DNA from: Comamonas suwonensis
GTDB lineage: Bacteria; Pseudomonadota; Gammaproteobacteria; Burkholderiales; Burkholderiaceae_C
Length of the DNA stretch: 64,000 nucleotides
NCBI RefSeq assembly: GCF_012844455.2
Contig: NZ_JABBCQ020000006.1
Location: 62,001-126,000 of the forward strand
Direction of reading: 5' to 3'
The notes below the pieces were generated by a model. That model saw only the letters and a program-made list of their open reading frames with translations, was not told the origin of the DNA and made no database searches. The first letter of the stretch is position 1. Every line of letters begins with the position of its first letter. Shown piece by piece: positions 1-7,726 of this stretch. The position numbers and the translations under genes are program-made.

Positions 1-110
1 GCGTGTGCGTGGGGCGCGATGGGCAAGTTCATATACAGACCGGCAGCAACGGCAAGCTCTGGGTGGGCGGCCACACCGTCACCGTGGTCAGCGGCTCGGT
101 GCTGCTCTGA
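1..110 (+). CDS. PhzF family isomerase/epimerase, C-terminal end (partial)
   Basis: The window opens inside a gene whose last 35 codons are visible, in the frame that starts at base 3 and ends in TGA. The residues include GRDGQVHIQTG and LWVGGHTVTVVSG, which resemble the C-terminal strand pair of PhzF-family proteins (typically GRDGxVxV...VWVGGxAVTV). These proteins are cytoplasmic, diaminopimelate-epimerase-fold isomerases, mostly of unknown substrate. The N-terminus and any active-site residues lie outside the window, so the family call rests on a short match. A hairpin terminator follows within 20 bp. Confidence 0.6.
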   Translation, partial: VCVGRDGQVHIQTGSNGKLWVGGHTVTVVSGSVLL

Positions 111-128
111 GATCAGCACTCGTCAAAG

Positions 129-166
129 AAAAAGGCCAGACACCTATTCGGGTGCCTGGCCTTTTT
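129..166. terminator. Bidirectional Rho-independent terminator
   Basis: An A5 tract, a stem GGCCAGACACC, a short loop, the matching arm GGTGCCTGGCC (one A-C mismatch) and a T5 tract. The A-run on one side and T-run on the other let it serve both the PhzF-like gene and the convergent ilvE gene. Confidence 0.85.
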
Positions 167-180
167 GAATCCGAACCCTA

Positions 181-1281
181 TCAGGCGTCCAGGCGCACCA
201 GCCAGCCGTGGCGGTCTGCGGCGCGGCCGTACTGGATGTCGGTCAGTTCCTTGCGCAGCGCCAGGGTGACTTCGCCAGCAGGCGCATTCAGGTCACCCAC
301 GGAGAAATCCTTGCCCTTGAGCTGGCCGATGGGAGTGATGACGGCAGCCGTGCCGCAGGCAAACACTTCGGTGATGTCGCCGCTGGCCACGCCTTGCTTC
401 CACTCATCGGCAGACACCTTGCGCTCTTCCACAGTCATGCCACGGTCGCGTGCCAGTTGCAGGATGGAGTCACGTGTGATGCCCTCCAGAATGCTGCCCG
501 ACAGCGCGGGGGTCACCAGCTTGTTTTCCTTGCCGTAGACCAGGAACACATTCATGCCGCCCAGCTCTTCCAGGTACTTGCCTTCGGCAGGATCCAGGAA
601 CAGCACCTGCGAGCAGCCGTTTTCATAGGCTTGCTCCTGGGGCAGCAAGGAAGCGGCATAGTTGCCACCGCACTTGGCTGCGCCTGTGCCGCCCTTGGCA
701 GCACGGGCAAAGTCGGTCGACAACCAGATCGCCACGGGAGCCACGCCCTTGGCAAAGTAGGGACCTGCAGGGCTGGCGATCACGTAGTAGCTGGCCTTGT
801 GCGCGCTGCGTACGCCCAGAAAGACTTCGTCGCCAATAATGAAGGGGCGCAGGTACAGGCTGGCTTCTTCACCGCCGGGCACCCAGTCCTTATCCACCGC
901 AATGATTTGCTTGAGCGATTCCACAAAGATGTCAACCGGCAGCTCGGGCAAGGCCAGGCGCTTGGCAGAGCGCTGCATGCGCTGGGCATTGGCCGTGGGG
1001 CGGAAGGTCCAGATCGAGCCGTCGGAGTGGCGGTATGCCTTGATGCCTTCAAAAATTTCCTGGCCGTAGTGCAGCACGGCAGCGGCGGGGTCCAGCGAGA
1101 TGGGGCCATAGGGCATCACTTCGGCGTCATGCCAGCCGGCTTCCTTTTCCCATCGCACCGCAACCATGTGGTCGGTAAAGTGCAGGCCAAAACCCGGCTT
1201 CTCAAGAATCTTGTCGCGCGCTTCGGCGCTGCGTGGGTGGCTCGAAGCAGTCAGCTTGAACTTGGTGGCAGAGGTAGACAC
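181..1281 (-). CDS. ilvE: Branched-chain amino acid aminotransferase
   Basis: A cytoplasmic PLP enzyme of fold-type IV that performs the last step of Val, Leu and Ile synthesis and the first step of their breakdown. The 366-residue protein matches the long BCAT form. The PLP lysine lies in GTGAAKCGGNYA (about K203), and EELGGMNVF follows near residue 240. I chose GTG 1281 because GGAAGGA lies 8 bases upstream and the protein then begins STSATKFKL. An in-frame ATG eight codons earlier (1305) has no clear Shine-Dalgarno. The gene appears to be transcribed alone. It converges on the shared terminator and is followed upstream by about 217 bp of non-coding sequence before fbpC. Confidence 0.93.
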   Translation of the reverse strand: MSTSATKFKLTASSHPRSAEARDKILEKPGFGLHFTDHMVAVRWEKEAGWHDAEVMPYGPISLDPAAAVLHYGQEIFEGIKAYRHSDGSIWTFRPTANAQRMQRSAKRLALPELPVDIFVESLKQIIAVDKDWVPGGEEASLYLRPFIIGDEVFLGVRSAHKASYYVIASPAGPYFAKGVAPVAIWLSTDFARAAKGGTGAAKCGGNYAASLLPQEQAYENGCSQVLFLDPAEGKYLEELGGMNVFLVYGKENKLVTPALSGSILEGITRDSILQLARDRGMTVEERKVSADEWKQGVASGDITEVFACGTAAVITPIGQLKGKDFSVGDLNAPAGEVTLALRKELTDIQYGRAADRHGWLVRLDA

Positions 1282-1498
1282 GGGACGATTCCTTCCAGAA
1301 GGCATGAGGGCAATGCACCGGCACCGGCAGGGCGCCATGGCAGTTTGTAAGGGCACCGCACAGCGAAGCCGCGCAGCAAGGCCGACAGCGTAGCATGGCA
1401 TTTTTTGGTTCTTTACAGAATCGCGTGGATACCGGAGCAAGTGTGGCGAACTTTCCCCCAGTGCAGCCCAGTACGTGTCCACTCAGCAGAAGTATTTG

Positions 1499-2161
1499 CT
1501 AACTTTTCGCAAACGGCGTCATGTGACAAATCTGATCGGCCATGGTTTCGGCCTCTTGCGCGTTGTGCGTGACCAGAATGGCGGTCTGGCCTGCGGCACG
1601 CAGAATGTCGCGCACTTCCAGCGTCAGACGCTCGCGCGTGGCGGCATCCAGATTGGAGAACGGCTCATCGAGCAGCAGCAAGGCGGGGGACGGAGCCAGC
1701 GCCCGCGCCAGCGCAATGCGCTGCTGCTGCCCGCCGGACAACTCATGCGGGAACTTGGCCCCGGCATCGCCCAGCCCCACCACGGCCAGAAGCTCATTCA
1801 CACGCTTTTCGCGCTCGGCCTTGCTGCTGTGGCGCAGGCCAAAACCCACGTTCTGCACGGCGCTCAAGTGAGGGAACAGGCCGTACTCCTGAAACATCAT
1901 GCCCACATGGCGCTGCTCGGGCGGCAGATGGGTTCCGGGGCCTGACAGCAGCCGCTCGCCCAAATGGATGCTGCCCGCACGCACGGGTTCAAACCCCGCA
2001 ATGGCGCGTAGAACCGATGTCTTGCCACAGCCCGAGGGGCCAAGCAGGCTGGCAATATGGCCGGCAGGCACCTGCAGGTCAAAGCCCTGCAGCACGGTGT
2101 GCAGACCCTTAGGGGCGGCATAGCCCAGATGCAGCTGTGCAATATGTAGTGAGGCGGTCAT
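1499..2161 (-). CDS. fbpC: Ferric iron ABC transporter ATPase, short form (FbpC-like)
   Basis: The ATPase subunit that would energise the adjacent FbpB permease for uptake of periplasmic Fe3+. All core motifs are present: Walker A GPSGCGKT (41-48), Q-loop MMFQEYGLF (88-96), signature LSGGQQQR (141-148), Walker B LLLLDEP (161-167) and the H-loop LVTHN (196-200). The protein stops at residue 220, just after the H-loop helix. Typical FbpC proteins are about 350 residues with a C-terminal regulatory beta-barrel, which is absent here. No remnant of that domain is readable in the 200 bp that follow. It is the third gene of the fbp cluster, separated from fbpB by a family A repeat. It may be a functional minimal ATPase or a truncation. 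Confidence 0.82.
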   Translation of the reverse strand: MTASLHIAQLHLGYAAPKGLHTVLQGFDLQVPAGHIASLLGPSGCGKTSVLRAIAGFEPVRAGSIHLGERLLSGPGTHLPPEQRHVGMMFQEYGLFPHLSAVQNVGFGLRHSSKAEREKRVNELLAVVGLGDAGAKFPHELSGGQQQRIALARALAPSPALLLLDEPFSNLDAATRERLTLEVRDILRAAGQTAILVTHNAQEAETMADQICHMTPFAKS

Positions 2162-2170
2162 GCTGTTACT

Positions 2171-2223
2171 TCAATTTCAATAGCTGTTTGCACAATACCA
2201 ATAAGCGCTTGACGCCAATTTCA
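2171..2223 (+). repeat. Family A palindromic repeat, copy 1
   Basis: Fills the gap between fbpB and fbpC. It contains CAATAGCTG, then ATAAGCGCTTGACGCC and an AATTTCA flank. The first AGCGCTT arm is degenerate here. Confidence 0.55.
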
Positions 2224-2229
2224 TGCAAA

Positions 2230-3882
2230 TCATTGCTGAGCATTCGACAGTTGCGAGCGGGCCAGCAGCATGACGGGGATCAGCCCCGCCACCACGATAC
2301 ACAGCGCAGCAATCGCACCCTCTTCATAGGTGCCGCGTGCGGCCTCGGCATACAGCCAGGTGGCCAGGGTGTCAAAGTCCGCCGGGCGCAGCAGCAATGT
2401 GGCGGGCAGCTCTTTCATGGCATCGACAAACACCAGCATGGCGCTGGTGGCCACGGCCGGGCGCAGCAGCGGCAGGTGGACGCGGCGCAGTGTGGCCAGC
2501 CGCCCTTCGCCCAGCAGGCGCGAGGCTTGCTCCAGCGTGGGCGGTATGCGGGCCAGCCCGGCCTCAATGCCGCCTACCGGCATGACCAGAAAGCGAATCA
2601 CGCAGGCCACCACCAGCACCACGCCCAGCCCCATCAGAGGCAGGCCTTCTGCACCAAACAGACTGGCCAGCCCTGCATCCAGCGCCAGCGCGGGCGTCAG
2701 CAGGCCAATGGCCAGCACGGTGCCCGGCACGGCATAGCCCAGAGCCGCCACCTGCGCCGGCCAGCGCGATGGCGCCCGGGTGCTGATGCCGGTGCGTGTG
2801 GACCATGCCACCACCAGGCCCGCAGCCACGGCAATCACGGTCACGCCCGCTGCCAGCCCCAGCGTATTGAACAGGCTTGACACCAGCCCCTCAGAAATAC
2901 CGGTGCCCTGCGCAAAGCGCTTGCCGCTTTCCCATGCCAGATAGGCGGCAGGGGCGACAAAGCCAATCAGCACAGGCGCGCTGCAAAGCAGCGTGGCCAG
3001 CCATGCGCTGTAGCCGGGCAGGCGATGCGATTCAATGCCGCGCATGCGCTGGGCAGAGCCAAAGCGCTGGCGGCTGCGGCCTCTGCGCTCCAGCCAGACC
3101 AGGGCCACCACGGCCAGCAGCATGGAGCAGGCAATCTGCGCTGCGCCGGCCAGGTCCGAGCGCGTAATCCAGGTCGTATACACCGACACGGTCAGCGTGT
3201 GCACGCCCAGAAATTCCGATGCGCCAATGTCGTTCAGCGTCTCCAGCAGCGCCAGACTCAGGCCCACGGCCAGCGCCGGCCGCGCCATGGGCAGGGCTAC
3301 GCGCCAGAAAGCGCCCCAGCGCGTTTCACCCAGCGAACGCGCGGCTTCCATCAAATGCGCGGGCTGGGTCATGAACATGGCCCGCGCCGTCATATACACA
3401 TAGGGGTAGAGCGTGAAACCCAGCACAAAGATCGCGCCACCCATGGAGCGCAGATCCGGCAAACGCCACTGGCGCGGGCTGTCATACCCCAGCACCCAGC
3501 GCAGCGCGCCCTGCACCGGACCAATGGGATGTAGCAAATCAAGATACGAAAAAGCGACGATATAAGCCGGCATCGCCAGCGGCAGCAGCAGTGCCCAGTG
3601 CAGCCAGCGCCGCCCCGGAAAATCATAGGCCGTCACCAGCCATGCGCAGCCCGTTCCCACCAGCAGCACCAGCAGGCCCACCCCCGTCAGCAGCAAGGCC
3701 GTGTTGATGGCGGCATCGGGCAGCACATAACGCAGCAGGTTCTGCCAGTGCGCAAAATCGGCCCCCAGTGCCAGCCACGCCAGCGAAGCAATGGGCGCGA
3801 ACACCCCCAGCGCAATCAACCAGCTTGCGCCCTGCCACACCGGCCCGACGGGCCGCAGCCCTGAACGAAGAAAAGAAAACAT
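2230..3882 (-). CDS. fbpB: Ferric iron ABC transporter permease (FbpB-like)
   Basis: An inner-membrane permease of about 550 residues made of two fused binding-protein-dependent transport domains, the usual layout of FbpB/SfuB proteins. Hydrophobic segments fill both halves. Each half has an EAA-type cytoplasmic loop: MEAARSLGETRWGAFWRVALP in the first half, and a related one, EQASRLLGEGRLATLRRV, in the second. I start it at ATG 3882 (MFSFLRSGLRP), which gives the expected cytoplasmic lead into the first helix. An upstream ATG at 3927 falls next to a family B repeat and lacks a ribosome site. It lies between fbpA and fbpC on the same strand. A family B repeat separates it from fbpA, so expression may be attenuated there. 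Confidence 0.87.
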   Translation of the reverse strand: MFSFLRSGLRPVGPVWQGASWLIALGVFAPIASLAWLALGADFAHWQNLLRYVLPDAAINTALLLTGVGLLVLLVGTGCAWLVTAYDFPGRRWLHWALLLPLAMPAYIVAFSYLDLLHPIGPVQGALRWVLGYDSPRQWRLPDLRSMGGAIFVLGFTLYPYVYMTARAMFMTQPAHLMEAARSLGETRWGAFWRVALPMARPALAVGLSLALLETLNDIGASEFLGVHTLTVSVYTTWITRSDLAGAAQIACSMLLAVVALVWLERRGRSRQRFGSAQRMRGIESHRLPGYSAWLATLLCSAPVLIGFVAPAAYLAWESGKRFAQGTGISEGLVSSLFNTLGLAAGVTVIAVAAGLVVAWSTRTGISTRAPSRWPAQVAALGYAVPGTVLAIGLLTPALALDAGLASLFGAEGLPLMGLGVVLVVACVIRFLVMPVGGIEAGLARIPPTLEQASRLLGEGRLATLRRVHLPLLRPAVATSAMLVFVDAMKELPATLLLRPADFDTLATWLYAEAARGTYEEGAIAALCIVVAGLIPVMLLARSQLSNAQQ

Positions 3883-3935
3883 CAAAAAATTAGAAATGGA
3901 AACGGCCCTTGAACAGGCATGCTCCATCAAAGGAA

Positions 3936-4030
3936 CACCGAGCAAGAGCCGCCTCGCAGCGAAGGTGTTGCCTCCTCCCGCATTGCGAAGCAAGAGCGAG
4001 AGAGGGGAAGCGGCAAGCCGCTCAGGGGTG
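3936..4030 (-). repeat. Family B post-stop repeat, copy 1
   Basis: Read on the minus strand it starts two bases after the fbpA stop codon: CACCCCTGAGCGG, GCTTGCCGC, CTTCCCCTC, then CTTCGCTGCGAGGCGG and CTCTTGCTCGGTG. The same blocks in the same order occur after four other genes in this window. Confidence 0.8.
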
Positions 4031-4031
4031 C

Positions 4032-5060
4032 TTATTTGTCAAAGCCGACCTTGTCGACCAGCAAGCTAGCCGCCTTGCGGTGCTTGGCAATCTCAGCCAG
4101 TGGCAGCGGGTCAATCTTGATTTCGCCAATGTTCTGGGCCACGACGGGGTCCAGCGCCACGCCCTTGCGCACGGGGTGCTCGTAGTTAGCCTGTGCGTAC
4201 ATGTTCTGGGCCGGTTCGGACACCAGGAACTCCAGCAGCTTCACCGCATTGGCGCGGTTAGGCGCGTGCTTGGCCACCGATGCACCGCTGATATTAATGT
4301 GCGTGCCGCTCTTGGGGTCGTTGAAAGTAGGCTTGATGACCTTGATGGAATCGCCCCACTTGCGTGCATCCGAACCTTCCTTCGCCGCCTTCATATGGCC
4401 AACGTAGTAGGTGTTGCCCAGACCTACATCACAGATGCCGCCCAGAATGTCACGGGCAATGTCGCGGTCCCCGCCGGTGGCCTTGCGGGCCAGGTTGGCC
4501 TTGACGCCCTTGAGCCACTGCTCGGTCTGTGCTTCGCCATCATGGGCAATCATGGCCGCAATCAGCGCCGTGCTGTAGGGGTGCTGACCAGCGCGCGAGC
4601 AGACCTTGCCCTTGAACTGAGGCTTGGCCAGGTCTTCATAGCGGAAGCTGCCGATCTTCATGTCTTTATCGGCATACAGCACGCGGGCACGCATGGACAG
4701 CGCAAACCACTGATTGCCCGCATCGCGCAACTGAGCGGGAATGGCCGACTCCAGCGCCGCCGACTTGACGGGCTGGGTCACGCCGCCATCGACCAGATCC
4801 AGCAGATTGCCAATGTCCACTGTCATCAACACATCGGCGGGCGAACGCTCGCCTTCGGCCTTGACGCGCTCCAGCAAGCCATCTTTGATGAAAACAGTCT
4901 TCACGCCCACCTTGGTCTGGGTTGTGAAGGCAGCCAGCAGCGGCTGAATCAGCGCGGGCTCGCGCGTGGTGTAGAGGGTGATGTCCTCAGCGTGAGCGGA
5001 CAGCGCAGGAGCGCACAAGCTGGCAACGGCGGCCAGTGCAAACAGGGGACGTCGAAACAT
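4032..5060 (-). CDS. fbpA: Periplasmic ferric iron-binding protein (FbpA-like)
   Basis: A class of periplasmic Fe3+-binding protein that delivers iron to FbpB/FbpC. The 342-residue precursor starts at ATG 5060 with TGGAG upstream and has a classical signal peptide (FALAAVASLCAPALSAHAED, cleavage near residue 24). The mature part begins ITLYTTREPALIQPLL, as in iron-binding family members. It carries the tyrosine pair GNTYY (Y218, Y219), which in characterised FbpA proteins coordinates iron. It is the first gene of the fbp cluster. A 17-bp inverted repeat and a weak Fur-like site lie upstream, suggesting iron-dependent control, but that is inference. Confidence 0.9.
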   Translation of the reverse strand: MFRRPLFALAAVASLCAPALSAHAEDITLYTTREPALIQPLLAAFTTQTKVGVKTVFIKDGLLERVKAEGERSPADVLMTVDIGNLLDLVDGGVTQPVKSAALESAIPAQLRDAGNQWFALSMRARVLYADKDMKIGSFRYEDLAKPQFKGKVCSRAGQHPYSTALIAAMIAHDGEAQTEQWLKGVKANLARKATGGDRDIARDILGGICDVGLGNTYYVGHMKAAKEGSDARKWGDSIKVIKPTFNDPKSGTHINISGASVAKHAPNRANAVKLLEFLVSEPAQNMYAQANYEHPVRKGVALDPVVAQNIGEIKIDPLPLAEIAKHRKAASLLVDKVGFDK

Positions 5061-5094
5061 GGAAGGCTCCAGAGGGTGAAAGCAGCAGACACAA

Positions 5095-5185
5095 AAAAAC
5101 ACGCTCCGCTTCAGAACCCCAAAGGCCTCCTTCCAGCTAAGTGCAAGAGGGCCATGAGTTAGTACCGAAAGCGGAGCGTGTTTTT
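5095..5185 (-). other. 17-bp perfect inverted repeat in the fbpA leader
   Basis: AAAAACACGCTCCGCTT (5095-5111) is perfectly complementary to the arm at 5169-5185, with a 57-nt spacer. On the fbpA strand the second arm runs into a T tract about 25 bases before the fbpA ribosome site. This gives the layout of a terminator or a structured 5' leader. The spacer holds an imperfect inner pairing (GGCC.CTC with GAGGCC). It could be an attenuator or a terminator for an upstream transcript. Confidence 0.6.
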
Positions 5186-5192
5186 ATGCTTT

Positions 5193-5207
5193 TGAGAATC
5201 GCTCGCA
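5193..5207. promoter_or_regulatory. Possible Fur half-site upstream of fbpA
   Basis: TGAGAATCGCTCGCA matches one 7-bp arm of the Fur 7-1-7 motif well (TGAGAAT against TGATAAT), but the second arm poorly. Position upstream of an iron-uptake cluster is the main reason to list it. Confidence 0.25.
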
Positions 5208-5360
5208 TCCATCTTAACCGAACGATGGGGTCCCCCTTGGCACCCAACCCGGATGGCGGATACGGTAATGCGAACCAGTCCACATGCACGCTGTCACCCA
5301 AGCGCCAGCAGGTCGCAGGCATGACAGCGCCGCCAGCGGCAAAGGCCCAACATCCGCCCC

Positions 5361-6035
5361 ATGGGAACCCTCTACCTTGTGCGCCACGGCCAGGCCTCGT
5401 TTGGCGCGGATGATTACGACCAGCTCAGCCCACGCGGCCAGGACCAGTCCGTGCGCCTGGGCGCGTACTGGCGCGAACGGGGTCTAACGTTTGACGCCGT
5501 CTATGCCGGCACGCTCAAGCGCCACCAGCAAACGCTGGCCGGCATTGTTCAAGGCCTGGAAGGATCCATGCCGGCGACACAGAGCAGACCCGGCCTCAAT
5601 GAATACGACAGCGAGGCACTGCTGCGCGCCATTCACCCCGCACCGCTGCCAAAGCCCGATACCCCCGAGCTGTACCGCCATCACTTTCGACTGCTGTGCG
5701 ACGCACTGGCGCAGTGGATGGGCGGCACCATCAGCCCCGAAAGCATGCCGGACTGGAACGGCTTTTCAGACGGAGTGCATCAGGTGCTGGAAGAAATACG
5801 CCACGAGCACAGCGGCCAGAACGTGCTGCTGATCAGCAGCGGCGGCCCCATCTCTACGGCCGTGGGTCAGGTGCTTGGCACATCGCCCGAGGTGACGATT
5901 GCCCTCAATATGCGGCTGCGCAATATTGCGGTGACGGAGTTCACCATCAGCCCCAAGCGCCTGATGCTCCAAGCCTTCAACACGCTCAATCACCTGGACA
6001 GCCAGGAGCACCGCGCCTGGATTACCAACGCCTGA
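5361..6035 (+). CDS. Histidine phosphatase family protein
   Basis: A cytoplasmic phosphatase of the phosphoglycerate-mutase-like superfamily, 224 residues. The phosphohistidine motif LVRHGQ sits at residues 6-11 (R8, H9). A second conserved arginine region is in AGTLKRHQQT, and the late catalytic region reads VLLISSGGPIS, where SSGGP takes the place of the usual SHGG. That lost second histidine makes the catalytic assignment uncertain. The start ATG gives MGTLYLVRHGQ, the normal spacing for the family, although no strong ribosome site is visible. It is divergent from fbpA. Substrate unknown. Confidence 0.8.
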   Translation: MGTLYLVRHGQASFGADDYDQLSPRGQDQSVRLGAYWRERGLTFDAVYAGTLKRHQQTLAGIVQGLEGSMPATQSRPGLNEYDSEALLRAIHPAPLPKPDTPELYRHHFRLLCDALAQWMGGTISPESMPDWNGFSDGVHQVLEEIRHEHSGQNVLLISSGGPISTAVGQVLGTSPEVTIALNMRLRNIAVTEFTISPKRLMLQAFNTLNHLDSQEHRAWITNA

Positions 6036-6083
6036 TCGCCCTCAAGCCTAGAGCAGACAAGCGCAAAGTGCTACAAGTCCTGC

Positions 6084-6545
6084 ATGGACTCCCTCTTTCT
6101 CACACTCGGTGATACGGCGCTGACCCTGGGTATCGGTTCTCGGCAACACCCTCTACCCATAGGCATTGCCACCTTGGTCAAGGCCTTCCGTCAGCGCATG
6201 CCCAGCGCGCTGGCACTGGAAAATGCGATCGCCGATGTGGAGGATGCCGTGATGCCTGCAGGACAATGGCTGCCCGCTGGCGCCAGCCTTCTGCAAACAG
6301 CAGATCCGTTGCTGCTTCAACTCATCCACAGTGCTACTGGCAACCCTCAAGCCACACAGGCATCGCGCGAGGCGATCGAGAATCTGTTTGAGGTGCTGGC
6401 CCGCCAGTCCCTGCAACCCGGCCATGTCGATGCGCAGTTGCCGCAAAGTCCGGAATTTGCCGCCGCCCTGCTGATACTGCGTGAAGCCATGCATCACTGG
6501 GGAATGAGCACCCTGCAAGCACGCAGTAACCAGCCATTCCCTTGA
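6084..6545 (+). CDS. Conserved-looking hypothetical protein
   Basis: A 153-residue soluble protein with no signal peptide or membrane segment and no motif I recognise. It is rich in Ala, Leu and Gln with a helical look (ALALENAIADVEDAV; EAIENLFEVLARQSL). It begins 48 bp after the histidine phosphatase and probably shares its transcript. The codon use matches neighbouring genes, which supports it being real. Function unknown. Confidence 0.6.
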   Translation: MDSLFLTLGDTALTLGIGSRQHPLPIGIATLVKAFRQRMPSALALENAIADVEDAVMPAGQWLPAGASLLQTADPLLLQLIHSATGNPQATQASREAIENLFEVLARQSLQPGHVDAQLPQSPEFAAALLILREAMHHWGMSTLQARSNQPFP

Positions 6546-6634
6546 GGCATAGCAGTCAGAACGCTTTACGGCTGCCTCGCGGCATTTTTCGGCGGCACAC
6601 TGTCTGCATAAAAGTTTCAGACAGAAGGACAAGC

Positions 6635-7621
6635 ATGAAACGCCGCAGTTTTACCCATTCCCTGATCAGTGCCGCAGCGGGGGCTGCCCTGCTGACCGGG
6701 TTTGTCACCAGCGCGCAGGCCGAAGGCCTCTCCAACCGCCCCATTCGCATCGTCGTGCCTTTTGGCGCAGGCGGTGTGGCCGATGTGACGGCTCGCGTGG
6801 TCGCGCAGCAGCTCTCTACGCAGCTGGGCCAGCCCGTGGTGATTGACAACAAGCCCAGCGCGGGCGGCATTGTGGCCGCGGATACCGTGGCCAAGTCCGC
6901 GCCAGACGGCCACACCCTGTTCCTCATGTCCAACGGCAGCGCCGTGACGGTCAATCTGTTCAACAACTTGCCCTTCGACATGGTCAAGGACTTTACGCCC
7001 GTGTCCACACTGGGCTACTTTGACATTGGTGTGATTACCGATGCCAAGTCGCCCTTCAAAAACCTGGGCGAGCTGGTGAGCTACGCCAAGGCCAACCCCG
7101 GCAAGCTGAACCTGGGCAGCATCAATGTGGGCAGCACCCAGCACCTGGCGGCCGAGCTGTTCAAAACCACCGCCGGTATCGACGCGCAGATCGTGCCCTT
7201 CAACGGCACACCCGCCGTGGTGACCGCCCTGCGCGGCAAGCAGGTGGATGCGGCGGTGGAAATTCTTACGCCCATCATGGGCCAGATCAACGCCAAGGCC
7301 GTGAACCTGCTGGCGGTGACAGGCGAGAAGCGCTCGCCCCTGCTCCCCGCTGTGCCTACAGCGCAAGAATCTGGCGTCAAAGGCTTTGTGGCTTCTTCAT
7401 GGAATGCGCTGGCCGCGCCATCCAAGACTCCAGCCGCTGTGATTGCGCGCCTGAACAAAGAAATCACCGCCGCGATGAACAGCCCCGAAGTGACCAAAAA
7501 GCTGCGCGAGCTGAATGTGCAGGCGCAGGCCAGCACGCCCGAGCAGACCGCCAAACTGCTGCAATCCGAAATCAAACGCTGGGGCGATGTCATCACCACA
7601 GCCAAGATTCCAAAGCAGTGA
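6635..7621 (+). CDS. Tripartite tricarboxylate transporter substrate-binding protein (Bug family)
   Basis: A periplasmic solute receptor, 328 residues. It starts at ATG 6635, with AAGGA 5 bases upstream and a signal peptide ending TSAQAEG. Bug signatures are present: RPIRIVVPFGAGGVADVTAR after the signal, VVIDNKPSAGG, AKSAPDGHTLFL, and P.F..L.ELV.YAKANPGKLN in the middle. These proteins bind carboxylates or aromatic acids for a TctAB permease. No permease gene is nearby, which is usual for the expanded Bug families of Comamonadaceae. A ligand cannot be named. Confidence 0.92.
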   Translation: MKRRSFTHSLISAAAGAALLTGFVTSAQAEGLSNRPIRIVVPFGAGGVADVTARVVAQQLSTQLGQPVVIDNKPSAGGIVAADTVAKSAPDGHTLFLMSNGSAVTVNLFNNLPFDMVKDFTPVSTLGYFDIGVITDAKSPFKNLGELVSYAKANPGKLNLGSINVGSTQHLAAELFKTTAGIDAQIVPFNGTPAVVTALRGKQVDAAVEILTPIMGQINAKAVNLLAVTGEKRSPLLPAVPTAQESGVKGFVASSWNALAAPSKTPAAVIARLNKEITAAMNSPEVTKKLRELNVQAQASTPEQTAKLLQSEIKRWGDVITTAKIPKQ

Positions 7622-7637
7622 TGCCAACCACTATGCT

Positions 7638-7675
7638 TTTTGTAGCGTGTAGCGCTTGAAAAAATTGAACTTCAA
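7638..7675 (+). repeat. Degenerate family A repeat, copy 2
   Basis: TTTTTGTAGCGTGTAGCGCTTGAAAAAATTGAAC resembles the left half of the family A element (TAGC..., TAGCGCTTGA). The right half is not recognisable. Confidence 0.35.
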
Positions 7676-7680
7676 TACAA

Positions 7681-7704
7681 AACAGCCTGCAAATGCAGGC
7701 TGTT
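7681..7704. terminator. Hairpin between convergent Bug and creatininase-like genes
   Basis: AACAGCCTGC, loop AAAT, GCAGGCTGTT: a perfect 10-bp stem. The flanks are A-rich on the left and TTATTG on the right, so it could end transcription in either direction, but the T tract is weak. Confidence 0.6.
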
Positions 7705-7726
7705 ATTGCGTGAGCCACTCCTGAAT

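Noticed and set aside
208-1350. Long plus-strand open frame opposite ilvE
   Set aside because: Ala/Gly/His/Gln-rich translation with no recognisable motif, lying antisense to a clear aminotransferase; typical of shadow frames in GC-rich DNA.
3909-5162. Plus-strand open frame of 417 codons opposite fbpA
   Set aside because: It is antisense to FbpA, which has a signal peptide and family motifs, and shows no ribosome site.
5112-5168. Possible tRNA or small RNA in the loop of the fbpA leader repeat
   Set aside because: No cloverleaf, no GTTC-type T-arm and no CCA end could be fitted.
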